Assembly: GCA_027627685.1 (NCBI GenBank)
Contig: CP091241.1
Coordinates: forward strand, 2,542,396 to 2,606,395
DNA: 64,000 bases
Direction of reading: 5' to 3'
Origin: Hyphomonadaceae bacterium ML37
GTDB lineage: Bacteria; Pseudomonadota; Alphaproteobacteria; Caulobacterales; Maricaulaceae
Shown here in pieces: positions 8,433-17,856 of the stretch (its first letter is position 1; every line of letters starts with the position of its first letter). A program made the translations under genes and the position numbers. Under the pieces are notes generated by a model. It did no database searches, had not been told where the DNA came from, and saw only the letters and a list, made by a program, of their open reading frames with translations.

Positions 8433-10103
8433 ATGAGCTTGAAGGGTGTTGCGCCTGTCCTGACCTGTGCGCTGGCTCTGACGCTGGGCGCGCCTGCCGC
8501 GCTGGCCCAGCAGCAGCCGCGCGCGCCGATTGAAATGCGCGAGCTGGCGGTGACCGATCCGTTCGAGGTCGGCGCGCCGGGCGGCGCGCTGGAAAGCGAT
8601 GTGTGGTCGTCGGGTGATGCGCGCGCGCTGCGCGCCATTCTGGATGTGCTGCCCGAAAGCGGCGGGCCGGGCTGGCGCTCACCGGCGGCGGCGCGCCTGG
8701 CCTTGCGCGCCCTGCTGAGCGCCGGAACGCCGCCGGAAGGCGCGCGCGGCGACCATGAGCTGGCGGCGCGCCGGGCGGGACGGGCGCTGGCGGCGGGCCG
8801 GGCCGAACCGGTGCACACCCTGCTCTCGCGCACGCCGCGCACCAATGAATCGGCGCCGCTGTCGCGTCTCTATGCCGAAACCGCCTTTGCGCTGGGGCGG
8901 CGGGACGAAGCCTGCCGCATCGCCGACACGCTGGTGAACGGGCGCGAGACCGCCTACTGGCTGCGCGTGCGCGCAGCGTGCCAGGCGTTTGCCGGCAATA
9001 TCGCCGCGGCCGAGCTGAGCGCGGAGCTTGCCCGCGCCCAGGCCGCCAACCCGGCGTTTGAGAGTCTGTTCGATGCGCTGGCGCTGGGCCGCGGCCTGCC
9101 GGACAACGCTGCGCCGATGAGCGGGGTGCAGCTGGCGATCGCCGAGCATCTGGCGCCCGACACCCGCATCATCCCCGGTGACGCCGCGCCGCGCTGGCTC
9201 AAGCGCGCCGCCGAACGCACCGGCGAGACCGTCGCCCTGCCCGAAGATCTGGGCGAGGCGCTGGAGGCGGCTGAAGGAATGGAGGGCGCGCTGCGCGCCG
9301 CGGCGCTGGGCGCGCTGATCCAGCAGGATATTGACCGCGAGATCGCCGCCGAAGCGCTGGCCATTGCGCTGGCCGATGCGGCGCGCAATGGCGGCTTTGT
9401 CGAGACCGCCAGCGCCTATGGCATGGAGGTCGCTGACCTGCCTATCACCGGCGATACGCTGGCCCATGGCGCGCGCTTCGTGCTGGCCGCGCTGGCCGCC
9501 GACGACATCATCGCCGCCAATGCCTGGCGCGAAGCCATGATGAGCGGGCCGCCGCGGCCCGCCCCGCTGGCGCAGGACGCCTTCCGCCTCGATTTCGACG
9601 ACGGGCCGGGCAATGCCTTCCCCGATGAAATCGACGCCAACGCGCCCTCTGCGGCCAATCCCGAGCCGGAGATCGACTGGACCCCGCCCCCGCCGCGCGT
9701 GCTGGTGGCGGTGGATTTCGCCCGCGCTGTGGCCACCGGCGAAATCACCGGGCCGGGCTTTGAAGCCCTGCTGGCCGCACGCATGGAGACGCCGAGCCCG
9801 GCGCGCCTGTGCCAGGCCGCAGCGCTGATCGCGCTGGGCGCCGATGACGGCGCGGCCATCCGCACCGCCATGACCGGGCTGGTGCGTGATCCCGACGCCC
9901 CGGCGCCGCTGATCGTGCCAGCCCTGCTGGCCGCAGTGGCGGGCGCCAAAGGCGAGACCCAGCTGCATGCCGCGCGCCTGATCGAGCAGGGCGGGCGCGA
10001 TCCTGAAGCCTGCGCCGGCGCGGCGCTGGCGCTGGACCGGGCGGGCCTGCGCCTGGAGGCGCTGCGCTTTGTGCTGGAGCTGATCCTGGACGAGGCGGCG
10101 TGA
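8433..10103 (+). CDS. Exported alanine-rich hypothetical protein
   Basis: The ATG at 8433 gives 556 residues beginning with a Sec signal peptide (VAPVLTCALALTLGAPAALA, cleavage near residue 23). The rest is very Ala/Glu/Arg-rich and looks like a series of helical pairs of the TPR/Sel1 type (for example ALGRRDEACRIADTLVNGRETAYWLRVRAACQAF) without a clear motif; an acidic, Pro-containing linker sits at about residues 380-425. It lies between a small membrane gene (one-base gap) and xerD (the xerD GTG overlaps its stop). I do not recognise the family; a periplasmic scaffold role is only a guess. Confidence 0.8.
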   Translation: MSLKGVAPVLTCALALTLGAPAALAQQQPRAPIEMRELAVTDPFEVGAPGGALESDVWSSGDARALRAILDVLPESGGPGWRSPAAARLALRALLSAGTPPEGARGDHELAARRAGRALAAGRAEPVHTLLSRTPRTNESAPLSRLYAETAFALGRRDEACRIADTLVNGRETAYWLRVRAACQAFAGNIAAAELSAELARAQAANPAFESLFDALALGRGLPDNAAPMSGVQLAIAEHLAPDTRIIPGDAAPRWLKRAAERTGETVALPEDLGEALEAAEGMEGALRAAALGALIQQDIDREIAAEALAIALADAARNGGFVETASAYGMEVADLPITGDTLAHGARFVLAALAADDIIAANAWREAMMSGPPRPAPLAQDAFRLDFDDGPGNAFPDEIDANAPSAANPEPEIDWTPPPPRVLVAVDFARAVATGEITGPGFEALLAARMETPSPARLCQAAALIALGADDGAAIRTAMTGLVRDPDAPAPLIVPALLAAVAGAKGETQLHAARLIEQGGRDPEACAGAALALDRAGLRLEALRFVLELILDEAA

Positions 10104-11029
10104 GCGGGCGCTCAATCGCGCTGTTCCTCGACATGATGGCCGCCGAGCGGGGCGCGGCGCGCAACACGCTCGACGCCTATCGCCGTGATCTGGATGATTG
10201 CACTGAGCGCCTGGCCGCGCGCGGCGCAAAGCTTGAAACCGCGTCGACGCCCGATCTGGAAACTCTGCTGGCGGGCATCGCCGCCGACGGTCTGGCGCCG
10301 GCCACGGGTGCGCGGCGCCTGTCGGCGCTGAAGCGCTATTACCGCTTCCTCCTGAAAGAAGGCCTGCGCGCGGATGATCCGGCGTCGGGCCTGTCCGGCC
10401 CGAAACTGCCGCGCCCCTTGCCCAAAGTGCTGAGCGAAGCCGATGTGGAGGCGCTGTTTGACGCCGCCGATGCGCTGCCCGGCGCCAATGGCGTGCGGGC
10501 GCGGGCGCTATTGGAACTCCTCTATGCCGGGGGGTTGCGGGTCACCGAGCTGGTGGGCCTGCCGCTGGCGGCGTTTGCGCGCGCCGAGCGCTGCGTGATC
10601 ATTACCGGCAAGGGCGGGCGCGAGCGGCTGGTCCCGCTCACCGATGCGGCGCTGGAGGCGGTGGCTGCCTACAAGCTGGTGCGGCCTGAGCATTTGCCGG
10701 GCAAGGCCGCGCCGACGCGCGCCAAGGCCGAGCGTCATCTCTTCCCGTCAGGCACGGGCGCCGCCGGGCATCTGACCCGTGAGCGGTTTGCGCAGGTCCT
10801 GAAAGAGATCGCGCTGGCCGCCGGGCTCGACCCTGAACGCGTCAGCCCCCACGTGCTGCGCCACGCCTTCGCCACGCATCTGCTCGCTCACGGGGCGGAT
10901 TTGCGCAGCGTGCAGCTCCTCCTGGGCCATGCCGACGTGTCCACGACGCAGATTTACACCCATGTGCTGGAAGAGCGCCTGACGCGCCTGGTCCACGACG
11001 CGCACCCGCTGGCGCGCAAGGCCGAGTGA
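10100..11029 (+). CDS. xerD: Tyrosine recombinase XerD
   Basis: A 309-residue recombinase with GTG start overlapping the stop of the preceding gene. The SAM-like N-terminal DNA-binding domain covers about residues 5-95; the catalytic domain has the full set of residues: Arg147 (GGLRVTEL), Lys171 ([11 protein letters not shown]), His251 and Arg254 ([12 protein letters not shown]), His277 ([13 protein letters not shown]) and nucleophile Tyr286. With XerC it resolves chromosome dimers at dif near the terminus. Genes around it are housekeeping and no att-like repeats flank it, so a phage integrase is unlikely. Confidence 0.93.
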   Translation: MSGRSIALFLDMMAAERGAARNTLDAYRRDLDDCTERLAARGAKLETASTPDLETLLAGIAADGLAPATGARRLSALKRYYRFLLKEGLRADDPASGLSGPKLPRPLPKVLSEADVEALFDAADALPGANGVRARALLELLYAGGLRVTELVGLPLAAFARAERCVIITGKGGRERLVPLTDAALEAVAAYKLVRPEHLPGKAAPTRAKAERHLFPSGTGAAGHLTRERFAQVLKEIALAAGLDPERVSPHVLRHAFATHLLAHGADLRSVQLLLGHADVSTTQIYTHVLEERLTRLVHDAHPLARKAE

Positions 11030-11138
11030 GGCGCGTCAACTCCCCGTGAAAGCCCGCCGCGCGCAGCGATTGCGCCTGGCGCAGGCGGGCTATAGTTTGC
11101 ACGCACTTATCTGTATCAGCGCTTGTCCAGGACGGCTC

Positions 11139-12119
11139 ATGTCTGACCCGACCCGCACCTATCTCGACTTCGAACGCCCCATCGCCGAGCTCGACGCCAA
11201 GATCGAGGAGCTGCAGGGCGTATTGTCGCGCAGCGGCGCCGATGCGCCCGACGCCGCCGAAGAAGTCGCCAAGCTGCGCCAGAAGTCGGCCGATCAGCTG
11301 AAAACCCTGTATTCAAAGTTGGATGCGTGGCGCAAGACCCAGGTCGCGCGCCATCCCGAACGCCCGCACCTGAGCGATTATCTCGATGCGCTGGTCACCG
11401 ATTTTGAAGAACTCAGCGGCGACCGGCGCTTTGGCGAGGACTGCGCCATTGTGGGTGGCACGGGCCGCTTCAGGGGCCGTCCGGCGGTGATCATGGGTCA
11501 TGAGAAAGGCCACGACACCCAGACCCGCATCAAGCACAATTTCGGCATGGCCCGGCCCGAAGGCTACCGCAAGGCGATCCGCCTGATGGATCTGGCCGAG
11601 CGCTATGGCCTGCCGGTGATCACGCTGGTGGACACCGCCGGCGCCTATCCCGGCGTGGGCGCCGAAGAGCGCGGCCAGTCCGAAGCCATCGCCCGCTCCA
11701 CCGAGCGCTGCCTGACCCTGGGCACGCCTCTGATCTCGGTCATCACCGGCGAAGGCGGATCAGGCGGCGCGGTGGCGCTGGCCTCGGCCAACACCGTGAT
11801 CATGCTGGAACATTCGATCTATTCGGTGATCTCGCCCGAGGGCTGCGCCTCCATCCTGTGGCGCGACGGCGCCAAGGCCCGCGATGCCGCCATGGCCATG
11901 AAGATCACGGCGCAGGATTTGATCGAGCTGAAAATCATCGATTCCATCATCCCCGAACCGCTGGGCGGCGCCCATCGTGACCGGGCCGGGACGATTGCGC
12001 GCGTGGGCGACGCCATCGAGGCGGCGCTTTCCAATCTGGACGGTCTCGATCCGGCGGAGATTCGCAAGCGCCGCCGCGAGCGCTTCCTCGCCATCGGACG
12101 GTCGCTGGGCGAGGCGTAA
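11139..12119 (+). CDS. accA: Acetyl-CoA carboxylase carboxyltransferase subunit alpha
   Basis: The start at 11139 ([19 protein letters not shown]) gives 326 residues, the usual length. The N-terminal coiled coil (about 15-70) is followed by the crotonase-like carboxyltransferase fold with [35 protein letters not shown] and [13 protein letters not shown] (oxyanion-hole glycines). With AccD it transfers the carboxyl group from biotin to acetyl-CoA, giving malonyl-CoA. It follows xerD by 109 bases and probably has its own promoter. Confidence 0.97.
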   Translation: MSDPTRTYLDFERPIAELDAKIEELQGVLSRSGADAPDAAEEVAKLRQKSADQLKTLYSKLDAWRKTQVARHPERPHLSDYLDALVTDFEELSGDRRFGEDCAIVGGTGRFRGRPAVIMGHEKGHDTQTRIKHNFGMARPEGYRKAIRLMDLAERYGLPVITLVDTAGAYPGVGAEERGQSEAIARSTERCLTLGTPLISVITGEGGSGGAVALASANTVIMLEHSIYSVISPEGCASILWRDGAKARDAAMAMKITAQDLIELKIIDSIIPEPLGGAHRDRAGTIARVGDAIEAALSNLDGLDPAEIRKRRRERFLAIGRSLGEA

Positions 12120-12136
12120 CGCCTAAACCAGCCCCC

Positions 12137-12793
12137 CTAGACCAGACCCTTGCGCCCGGTCTTCTTCCAGTCGGCCAGAAACGCCTCCAGCCCGGCATCG
12201 GTGAGCGGGTGTTTGATCAGGGCGTCGAACACTTTGGGCGGGATGGTCACCACATCGCACCCCACCCGCGCGGCTGATTCCACATGGGCGGGCGAGCGCA
12301 GGCTCGCCGCCAGCACTTCGGTCTCATAGCCGAACTGGTCATAGACCTCGCGAATACCCATCAGCAGGTCGAGCCCGTCCCCGCCCATATCCTCCACCCG
12401 GCCCACGAAGGGCGAGATATAGCTGGCGCCCGCCTTGGCCGCGAGCAGGGCCTGGTTGATGGAAAAGCACAGCGTGACATTGGTCTGCACGCCCTCGCCC
12501 GCAAAGATGTGACAGGCCTTGAGGCCGTCCACGGTGAGCGGCAGCTTGACCACCACATTGGGCGCGATGGCCGCCAGCTTGCGCCCCTCGGCCAGCATGC
12601 CCTCAAAATCCGTGGCCACCACTTCGGCGCTGACCGGCCCGTCGACCGCGTCGCAGATTTCAGCGATGCGCTCGAAAATATCCGCGCCCGACGCCGCGAT
12701 CAGGGACGGATTGGTCGTCACCCCGTCCACCAGCCCCGAATGGGCGCGTTCCCGGATGGCGTCGATATCGGCGGTATCGAGAAAAATCTGCAT
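12137..12793 (-). CDS. fsa: Transaldolase-type fructose-6-phosphate aldolase
   Basis: A 218-residue TIM-barrel enzyme of the short transaldolase subfamily (TalC/FSA type). Signatures are [10 protein letters not shown] at the N-terminus, [12 protein letters not shown], the catalytic Lys83 in [29 protein letters not shown] and [16 protein letters not shown]. Length separates it from classical TalB (about 315). Annotated members are called either transaldolase or fructose-6-phosphate aldolase; sequence alone does not decide which. It stands alone, convergent with accA across a 17-base gap. Confidence 0.92.
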   Translation of the reverse strand: MQIFLDTADIDAIRERAHSGLVDGVTTNPSLIAASGADIFERIAEICDAVDGPVSAEVVATDFEGMLAEGRKLAAIAPNVVVKLPLTVDGLKACHIFAGEGVQTNVTLCFSINQALLAAKAGASYISPFVGRVEDMGGDGLDLLMGIREVYDQFGYETEVLAASLRSPAHVESAARVGCDVVTIPPKVFDALIKHPLTDAGLEAFLADWKKTGRKGLV

Positions 12794-12927
12794 GGCGGGC
12801 TCCATCGCGAGGGCGGCGTTACGAGCCCCGTCTTATCGGGAGAGCATGACGATTTGGCAAACGGGGTGCTCTCGAGTTGTTCCTGACCTTGGAGGCAGGG
12901 CACCCGGAGTGATCAGGGCAACCGCCC

Positions 12928-13698
12928 CTACCCCACAAACGCCTTTTCCACCACGTAGTGGGCGGGGCGTGAATTGGCGCCTTCTTCGAGGCCGGCGGCT
13001 TCGCACAGGGTCTTGAGGTCGGCGAGCATGTCCATGGAGCCGCAGATCATCACCCGGTCGCGGGCGGGGTCGAAGGGGGCAAATCCCAGATCCTCGAACA
13101 ATTGTCCGGTCTCGATGAGCGTGGTGATGCGGCCCATGCGGGCGGTGGGCTCGCGGGTGGTGGTGGGGTAGTGGATGAGCTGGGCGCTCGCCATCTCGCC
13201 CACCAGCTCATCGGCTTTGGCGGCGGCGACCAGCTCCACGCCATAGGTGAGCTCGGCGGCCTGGCGGCAGGTATGGGTGAGGATCACCTTGGAAAAGCGC
13301 TCATAGGTCTCGGGATCGCGCACCACGGCGGCGAAGGGCGCAATGCCGGTGCCGGTGGAGAGGAGATAGAGATGCTCGCCCGGCAGGAGGGCGTCATGAA
13401 CCAGCGTGCCGACCGACTTGGTGCCCAGAAGGATCGTATCGCCGGGCTGGATGTGCTGGAGGTGCTCGGTGAGCGGGCCGCCGGGGACCTTGATGGAGAA
13501 AAACTCCAGCTCCTCGTCCCAGGACGGGCTGGCGATGGAATAGGCGCGCAGGAGCGGCTTGCCGTCGATCATCAGCCCCAGCATCACAAACTCGCCCGAG
13601 CGGAAGCGGAAGCTGGGCGGGCGTGTGACGCGGAAGGCGAAGAGGCGGTCTGTATAATGGCGCACCGACAACACCGTCTGTTCCGTCACCGCCGCCAT
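12928..13698 (-). CDS. fpr: Ferredoxin-NADP reductase
   Basis: A 256-residue FAD enzyme. The FAD-binding RAYSIASP motif is at about residues 50-57, phosphate-binding GPLTEHLQ follows, the NADP-binding domain has LLSTGTGIAPFAAVVRD, and the C-terminus reads CGSMDMLADLKTLCEAAGLEEGANSRPAHYVVEKAFVG, the bacterial FPR form in which the chain ends on aliphatic or aromatic residues. It transfers electrons between NADPH and ferredoxin/flavodoxin, often in oxidative stress and Fe-S assembly. It is monocistronic. Confidence 0.94.
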   Translation of the reverse strand: MAAVTEQTVLSVRHYTDRLFAFRVTRPPSFRFRSGEFVMLGLMIDGKPLLRAYSIASPSWDEELEFFSIKVPGGPLTEHLQHIQPGDTILLGTKSVGTLVHDALLPGEHLYLLSTGTGIAPFAAVVRDPETYERFSKVILTHTCRQAAELTYGVELVAAAKADELVGEMASAQLIHYPTTTREPTARMGRITTLIETGQLFEDLGFAPFDPARDRVMICGSMDMLADLKTLCEAAGLEEGANSRPAHYVVEKAFVG

Positions 13699-13796
13699 CG
13701 CCCATCCTTCCGGTCTTGTCTGGGAAGTTCCCCGCTAAGGGTGGTTTTACGGCGCGCGCCGCGCTGTTGCCAACCGCCTCACTGTGTCGCAGGGGG

Positions 13797-14384
13797 TCAG
13801 GCGCCCGCTTTCAGCGCCCCATGCTCGGTGACGATCCAGTCGAGGCGCATGTCGTGGGCGGCGCTGGGAACCCGGGTGAGGCGCTGGGCGGAATAGGCGA
13901 GGCCCACGACCTGCACGTCTCCGGCGGCGCGCAGCGCAGCGATGGTGCGGTCGTAAAACCCGCCGCCATAGCCGAGGCGCCGGCCCATATGGTCAAAGGC
14001 CAGCAGGGGGACGAGCACGAGATCGGGCGTCAGGACCGGCGCGCGCGGCTGCGGACAGGCGATGGAATAGGCGCCGGTTTCCAACGCGTCCCCCGGCGCC
14101 CAGGCGCGGAACGCCAGCGGCGCGTCCGGGGCGGTGACGCAAGGCAGCGCCAGGCGCGCCTGTTCGCACCAGAAGGTCTCCATGAGGGGGGCGGGGTCGA
14201 TCTCGCTGCGTACGGCGTGATAGCCGGCCACCACGCTGTGCAGCTTCGGCCAGAGACAGTCGGGGAAATGGTCGGCCAGGCGCCGGCCCGCCTCGGGATC
14301 GCCAGCGTGGGCGGCGGCCCGGCGTTTGAGCGCGGCGGCGCGGGCGCGCTGCTTGCGCCATTGCATCAGCATGGCCGGCTCCAT
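13797..14384 (-). CDS. 5-Formyltetrahydrofolate cyclo-ligase
   Basis: This 195-residue protein has the N-terminal basic helix WRKQRARAAAL and the ATP/folate-binding signature LLAFDHMGRRLGYGGGFYDRT (about residues 125-150) of the 5-FCL family (E. coli YgfA/Fau). It converts 5-formyl-THF to 5,10-methenyl-THF with ATP. Immediately upstream lies a 6S RNA, then zapA, the same order as in enterobacteria and many alphaproteobacteria. It is probably processed from a 6S-cyclo-ligase transcript. Confidence 0.93.
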   Translation of the reverse strand: MEPAMLMQWRKQRARAAALKRRAAAHAGDPEAGRRLADHFPDCLWPKLHSVVAGYHAVRSEIDPAPLMETFWCEQARLALPCVTAPDAPLAFRAWAPGDALETGAYSIACPQPRAPVLTPDLVLVPLLAFDHMGRRLGYGGGFYDRTIAALRAAGDVQVVGLAYSAQRLTRVPSAAHDMRLDWIVTEHGALKAGA

Positions 14385-14397
14385 GCAAAATAGGTGG

Positions 14398-14586
14398 CGG
14401 CGCCGGTTTCGCCGCTGACCGTTTTCCGTCCCTGATGACCTGATAAATCAGGTGGGCGCCGCGTGACACGGACCACGGTCCGCGCCAGAGGTAGCTCCCT
14501 CACAGAGAGGTAAGGTCCTCGGGATGTTAAGGCCTGGCGCACGAACGAGCGACCGCCACTGATGAAGATGGGCCTGAACCGCGCCG
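14398..14586 (-). ncRNA. ssrS: 6S RNA (RNA polymerase regulator)
   Basis: The 205-base gap between zapA and the cyclo-ligase gene can fold as one long, interrupted hairpin: bases 14577-14585 pair with 14399-14408 to close the molecule, giving about 185 nt, the canonical 6S length. The location (zapA - ssrS - cyclo-ligase, same strand) is the conserved 6S position across proteobacteria. A bulged central region and a CCTCTCTGTGAGGG apical hairpin (about 14491-14504) fit the expected layout. 6S RNA mimics an open promoter and binds housekeeping holoenzyme in stationary phase. Ends are estimated from pairing; a covariance-model search would settle it. Confidence 0.75.
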
Positions 14587-14589
14587 GGC

Positions 14590-14961
14590 TCAAGCGTCTT
14601 GCTCATCGCCCGGCGAATCAGAGGCCAGCGCCTCCAGCCGGGCGGCGGCGGCGTTGATGGCTTCAGCGGCGCGCGCCCGGTCGGCGCGGCGGCGCGCCTC
14701 GGCCTGGGACAGGCGTCCGCGCGTGTCGGTCAGGCTCTCTTCCAGCGCCTCGACGCGGCCCTGGGCTTCGCGCAATTCATCGCCGACGATCAGGGCGGCC
14801 ATGAGCAAGAGGCGCACATCGCCGATCTGGCCCACGCGCTCGGACAGCTCGCGCACATGCCCGTCGAGATGGGCGGCCAGCTCGCGCAAGTATGCCTGCT
14901 GGCCGTCCTCGCAGCCAATGGTGAAGGCGCGGCCATTGAGGGAGATCGTGACCTTGCTCAC
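14590..14961 (-). CDS. zapA: Cell division protein ZapA
   Basis: A 123-residue ZapA with the N-terminal domain VTISLNGRAFTIGCEDGQQAYLRELAAHLD and the middle VGQIGDVRLLLMAALIVGDELREA, followed by a long C-terminal coiled coil (about residues 62-115). ZapA binds and bundles FtsZ filaments at the division septum. Its start overlaps the stop of the DUF4164 gene (ATGA, 14958-14961), so both are co-translated; downstream lies the 6S RNA. Confidence 0.93.
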   Translation of the reverse strand: MSKVTISLNGRAFTIGCEDGQQAYLRELAAHLDGHVRELSERVGQIGDVRLLLMAALIVGDELREAQGRVEALEESLTDTRGRLSQAEARRRADRARAAEAINAAAARLEALASDSPGDEQDA

Positions 14962-15293
14962 GCCCCGTCCTCCGGATCATCGGCTTCGTCATCACCGGTT
15001 CCGGCGCCGGCCAGCAAGGCTGTCAGTTCGATCATGGCTTCGTCCAGCGCCTCGCCCGCCTCGCGCGCAGCTTGCGTCAGCTCCGCCTCGCGGCCGCGCG
15101 CCTCATCCAGCGCCTGGGCCAAACGCGCGCGGTCATCATCGGAGTTGCGTGCGGCATGGGCTTCGTCGCCCGCCGCGCCGGCGCGGCGCACCAGCTCGTC
15201 CATGCGCGCAGACGCCGCCGCCACGGCGCGCTCCAGGCGCGCAGCCGACTGGGCCAGCACATCATCGTCTTCGGCAGGAACCGGCTCGCTCAT
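14958..15293 (-). CDS. DUF4164-like coiled-coil protein
   Basis: A 111-residue, Ala/Glu/Asp-rich protein predicted to be almost wholly coiled coil (about residues 10-95) with an acidic tail. Position immediately upstream of zapA, with a 4-base overlap, matches the DUF4164 proteins seen next to zapA in many alphaproteobacteria. A partner role in ZapA/FtsZ organisation is plausible but is inference from context; low complexity makes similarity calls uncertain. Confidence 0.78.
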   Translation of the reverse strand: MSEPVPAEDDDVLAQSAARLERAVAAASARMDELVRRAGAAGDEAHAARNSDDDRARLAQALDEARGREAELTQAAREAGEALDEAMIELTALLAGAGTGDDEADDPEDGA

Positions 15294-15428
15294 GGAAACA
15301 AAATCCGCTTTTGCGGGGGAAAGTTCAAGCGATGCGTGAGGGCGGCGCGCAGACCCGCCTCTGGCGCCGGTCTTGCGGGCCGTGCATAACGGCGATACGG
15401 CCTTTGGCCATCACGGGCGGAGTGCGGC

Positions 15429-16781
15429 ATGACCAAGCGCTATTTCGGTACGGACGGCGTGCGCGGCGAGACCAACAGTTTTCCCATGACCGCGGAGACG
15501 GCGCTGCGCCTGGGCATGGCGGCGTCGCGCTATTTCCGCCGGTCCAATGGCGGGCGCCATTCGGTGGTGATCGGCAAGGATACCCGCCTGTCAGGCTATA
15601 TGCTGGAAAACGCGCTGACCGCCGGCTTCACCAGTTCGGGCATGGATGTGTCGCTGTTCGGTCCGGTGCCAACTCCGGCGGTGGCCACGCTGACACGCTC
15701 GCTGCGCGCGGATCTGGGCGTGATGATCACCGCCTCGCACAATCTGTACAAGGACAATGGCATCAAGCTGTTCGGCCCCGACGGGTTCAAGCTGGATGAC
15801 GCCGCCGAGCTGGAGATCGAGGCGCTGATGGAGGCCGATCCGGCCGAGGCGCTGGCCGCCCCGCCTGATCTTGGGCGCGCCAAGCGGGTGGACGACGCGG
15901 CCGCGCGCTATATGGAGATCGTCAAGGCGACCTTCCCGCGCTCCATGCGCCTGTCGAGCCTTCGCATCGTGGTCGATTGCGCCCATGGCGCGGCCTACAA
16001 GGTGGGCCCGCGCGTGCTGTGGGAGCTGGGCGCCGACGTCGTCCCGATCAATACCGATCCCAACGGCTTCAACATCAACGAAGATTGCGGCGCGGTCTCG
16101 CCCCTGACCATGGCCGAGCACGTGCTGAAATACCGCGCCGATATCGGCATCGCCTTTGATGGCGACGCGGACCGGCTGATCGTGTGCGACGAGACCGGGC
16201 GAATCATCGATGGCGACCAGCTGATCGGCCTGATCGCGCTGGCCTTCAAGGAGTCGGGACGCCTCGCCCATGACACGGTCGTCACCACGGTGATGAGCAA
16301 TATCGGGCTGGAAAAAGCCCTCGCCGACGCCGGGATCAGGATGGAGCGCGCCAAGGTGGGCGACCGCTATGTGGTCGAGGCCATGCGCGCAGGCGGCTTC
16401 AATCTGGGCGGCGAGCAGTCAGGCCATCTGGTGCTCAGCGATTTCGCCACCACGGGCGATGCGCTGATCGCCGCGCTGCAGGTGCTGTCCCTGCTGGTCA
16501 GCTCGGGCAAGAAGGCCAGCGACCTGTTGCGCGTGTTCACCCCGGCGCCTCAAATCCTGAAAAACGTGCGCTATGCGCCCGGCGCCGATCCGCTGGGCGC
16601 CGAGGCGGTGCAGGCCGCCATCTCTGCGGGCGAGGCGCGGCTTAATGGCAAGGGCCGCCTTCTGGTGCGCAAATCGGGCACCGAGCCGCTGATCCGCGTG
16701 ATGGCCGAGGGCGACCGCAAGCTGGTGGTCAATGTCGTGGACGATATCTGCGCCGCCGTGACGGCAGCCTCGCGCGCCTGA
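15429..16781 (+). CDS. glmM: Phosphoglucosamine mutase
   Basis: A 450-residue phosphohexomutase. The N-terminus [11 protein letters not shown], the phosphoserine loop [15 protein letters not shown] (Ser103; Leu replaces the commoner Pro), the metal-binding FDGDADRLI and the C-terminal [17 protein letters not shown] phosphate loop are all intact and typical of GlmM rather than ManB. It interconverts glucosamine-6-phosphate and glucosamine-1-phosphate for UDP-GlcNAc synthesis, feeding peptidoglycan and lipid A. It is preceded by a 135-base divergent promoter region shared with the DUF4164-zapA operon. Confidence 0.97.
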   Translation: MTKRYFGTDGVRGETNSFPMTAETALRLGMAASRYFRRSNGGRHSVVIGKDTRLSGYMLENALTAGFTSSGMDVSLFGPVPTPAVATLTRSLRADLGVMITASHNLYKDNGIKLFGPDGFKLDDAAELEIEALMEADPAEALAAPPDLGRAKRVDDAAARYMEIVKATFPRSMRLSSLRIVVDCAHGAAYKVGPRVLWELGADVVPINTDPNGFNINEDCGAVSPLTMAEHVLKYRADIGIAFDGDADRLIVCDETGRIIDGDQLIGLIALAFKESGRLAHDTVVTTVMSNIGLEKALADAGIRMERAKVGDRYVVEAMRAGGFNLGGEQSGHLVLSDFATTGDALIAALQVLSLLVSSGKKASDLLRVFTPAPQILKNVRYAPGADPLGAEAVQAAISAGEARLNGKGRLLVRKSGTEPLIRVMAEGDRKLVVNVVDDICAAVTAASRA

Positions 16782-16838
16782 CGGGCGCCGGACGCCCTTC
16801 TCGCCGCATACGGACAATTTGGGGTTTGGGGGACTGAC

Positions 16839-17633
16839 ATGATGACTGACGCCGACCGGCTCGCCCGGGTCTTCGCCGCCATTTGCGCGCGCGCCGCGAT
16901 CCCGGTGATGGAGGTCTACGCCACCGAATTCACCGCCGATCAGAAAGCCGACCGCTCGCCGGTGACCGAGGCGGACCGGCGCGCCGAGGATGTGATCCTG
17001 CATGAACTGGCCGGCGTGCTGCCCGGCGTGCCGGTGCTGGCCGAGGAAAGCTTCGAGGCCGGGCTGCGCCCGGACATCGCAGGCGAGTTCGTGCTGGTCG
17101 ATCCGGTGGACGGCACCAAGGAATTTATCAACAAGAATGATGAGTTCACCATCAATATCGCCCTGATCCGGGATCGCGTTCCGGTCGCCGGCTGCGTCTA
17201 CGCCCCGGCCCTGTCGCGCATCTGGCTGGGCGGGCGCGAGGCGGCATCAGCGTCCCTGGCGCCCGGCGCGAGCTTTGATCCGGCTGCGGCCCAATCCATC
17301 CGCACACGCCCTGCGCCCACAGGCGGCCTGACGGCGGTGATGAGCCGCTCCCACGCCGATGAAGAGACGCGGCGCTTCGCCGAAAAGCTCGGCGTGACCG
17401 ACACGGTCAGCGCCGGGTCCTCCCTGAAATTCTGCCGGGTGGCGGAAGGCGCCGCCGATGTCTATCCGCGCTTTGGTCCGACCAAGGAGTGGGACACGGG
17501 CGCGGGCCATGCCGTGCTGATCGCGGCCGGCGGCGCAGTAACGCGCCCCGATGGCGGACCCTTCCTCTACGGCAAGACCGAGACGGACTATCTCAACGGA
17601 CCCTTCGTGGCCTGGGCGCACGGGCCGAGGTGA
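16839..17633 (+). CDS. cysQ: 3'(2'),5'-bisphosphate nucleotidase CysQ
   Basis: A 264-residue member of the inositol monophosphatase superfamily. Metal ligands are seen in LAEES (about residue 68), VDPVDGTKEFINKNDEFTINIALI (about 88-110) and the C-terminal TKEWDTGAGHAVLIAAGG. The DGTKEF variant of the motif is specific to CysQ versus SuhB. It hydrolyses PAP/PAPS to AMP/APS, relieving by-product inhibition from sulfate assimilation. It starts 57 bases after glmM, with a small GC hairpin (16783-16797) between them. Confidence 0.94.
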   Translation: MMTDADRLARVFAAICARAAIPVMEVYATEFTADQKADRSPVTEADRRAEDVILHELAGVLPGVPVLAEESFEAGLRPDIAGEFVLVDPVDGTKEFINKNDEFTINIALIRDRVPVAGCVYAPALSRIWLGGREAASASLAPGASFDPAAAQSIRTRPAPTGGLTAVMSRSHADEETRRFAEKLGVTDTVSAGSSLKFCRVAEGAADVYPRFGPTKEWDTGAGHAVLIAAGGAVTRPDGGPFLYGKTETDYLNGPFVAWAHGPR

Positions 17634-17702
17634 GCCTGACGCTCGCAGGCTGACCGCACCCGTGAGGACAGACGCCCGAGGCGTCAGGCGTGCTGAATTT
17701 TA

Positions 17703-17731
17703 TTGAAATTGATGCCTCTTTGTTCTATTAT
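17703..17731 (+). promoter_or_regulatory. Sigma70-type promoter for a small RNA
   Basis: TTGAAA at 17703-17708 and TATTAT at 17726-17731 are separated by exactly 17 bases in a locally AT-rich stretch that stands out from its GC-rich surroundings. Transcription would start near 17738. No start codon with RBS follows; instead a chain of hairpins and a terminator follow, so the promoter probably serves a non-coding RNA. Confidence 0.6.
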
Positions 17732-17737
17732 CCAAAG

Positions 17738-17856
17738 TGACTTGAGAGGTGGGAACAGCCACCCCACACACCCGAAAGGGTAGAGGCTTCGAGCCGAGAG
17801 ATCGCGATTGGCGTCGCGCTCAAGTTCTAAAAGGGATCGCTTGGCGGTCCCTTTTT
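17738..17856 (+). ncRNA. Candidate structured small RNA, class unknown
   Basis: About 119 nt bounded by a strong promoter and an intrinsic terminator. Predicted local helices in order: GGTGG/CCACC at about 17748-17763; ACCC-GAAA-GGGT tetraloop hairpin near 17769-17780; GGCT-tcg-AGCC near 17785-17795; CGCGA/TCGCG flanked by GAG/CTC near 17797-17822; and the 10-bp terminator stem. No open frame with an RBS is inside. It does not match 6S, SRP, tmRNA or RNase P as I know them. It ends tail-to-tail with the nuclease-like gene on the other strand, overlapping its stop codon. Function unknown. Confidence 0.55.
17831..17856. terminator. Bidirectional intrinsic terminator
   Basis: AAGGGATCGC (17831-17840), loop TTG, and GCGGTCCCTT (17844-17853) form a fully paired 10-bp stem with one G-T pair, followed by a run of T on the plus strand; on the minus strand the stem is followed by four T. 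It would end both the plus-strand small RNA and the minus-strand nuclease-like gene. Confidence 0.8.

Noticed and set aside
10100..11029. A phage or integron integrase
   Set aside because: The recombinase is XerD-like in length and motif, sits among housekeeping genes, and no attachment repeats, tRNA target or cassettes were seen.
12864..12905. GGGTGC/GCACCC inverted repeat between fsa and fpr as a terminator or tRNA-like element
   Set aside because: Arms are only six bases around a 30-base loop, with no T-run and no cloverleaf.
14366..14593. A 75-residue frame over the 6S RNA region
   Set aside because: It lies within the predicted RNA, has no RBS, and its codons do not look selected.
16783..16797. 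Small hairpin between glmM and cysQ as a terminator
   Set aside because: The stem is only 5 bp with two T after it; too weak to call.
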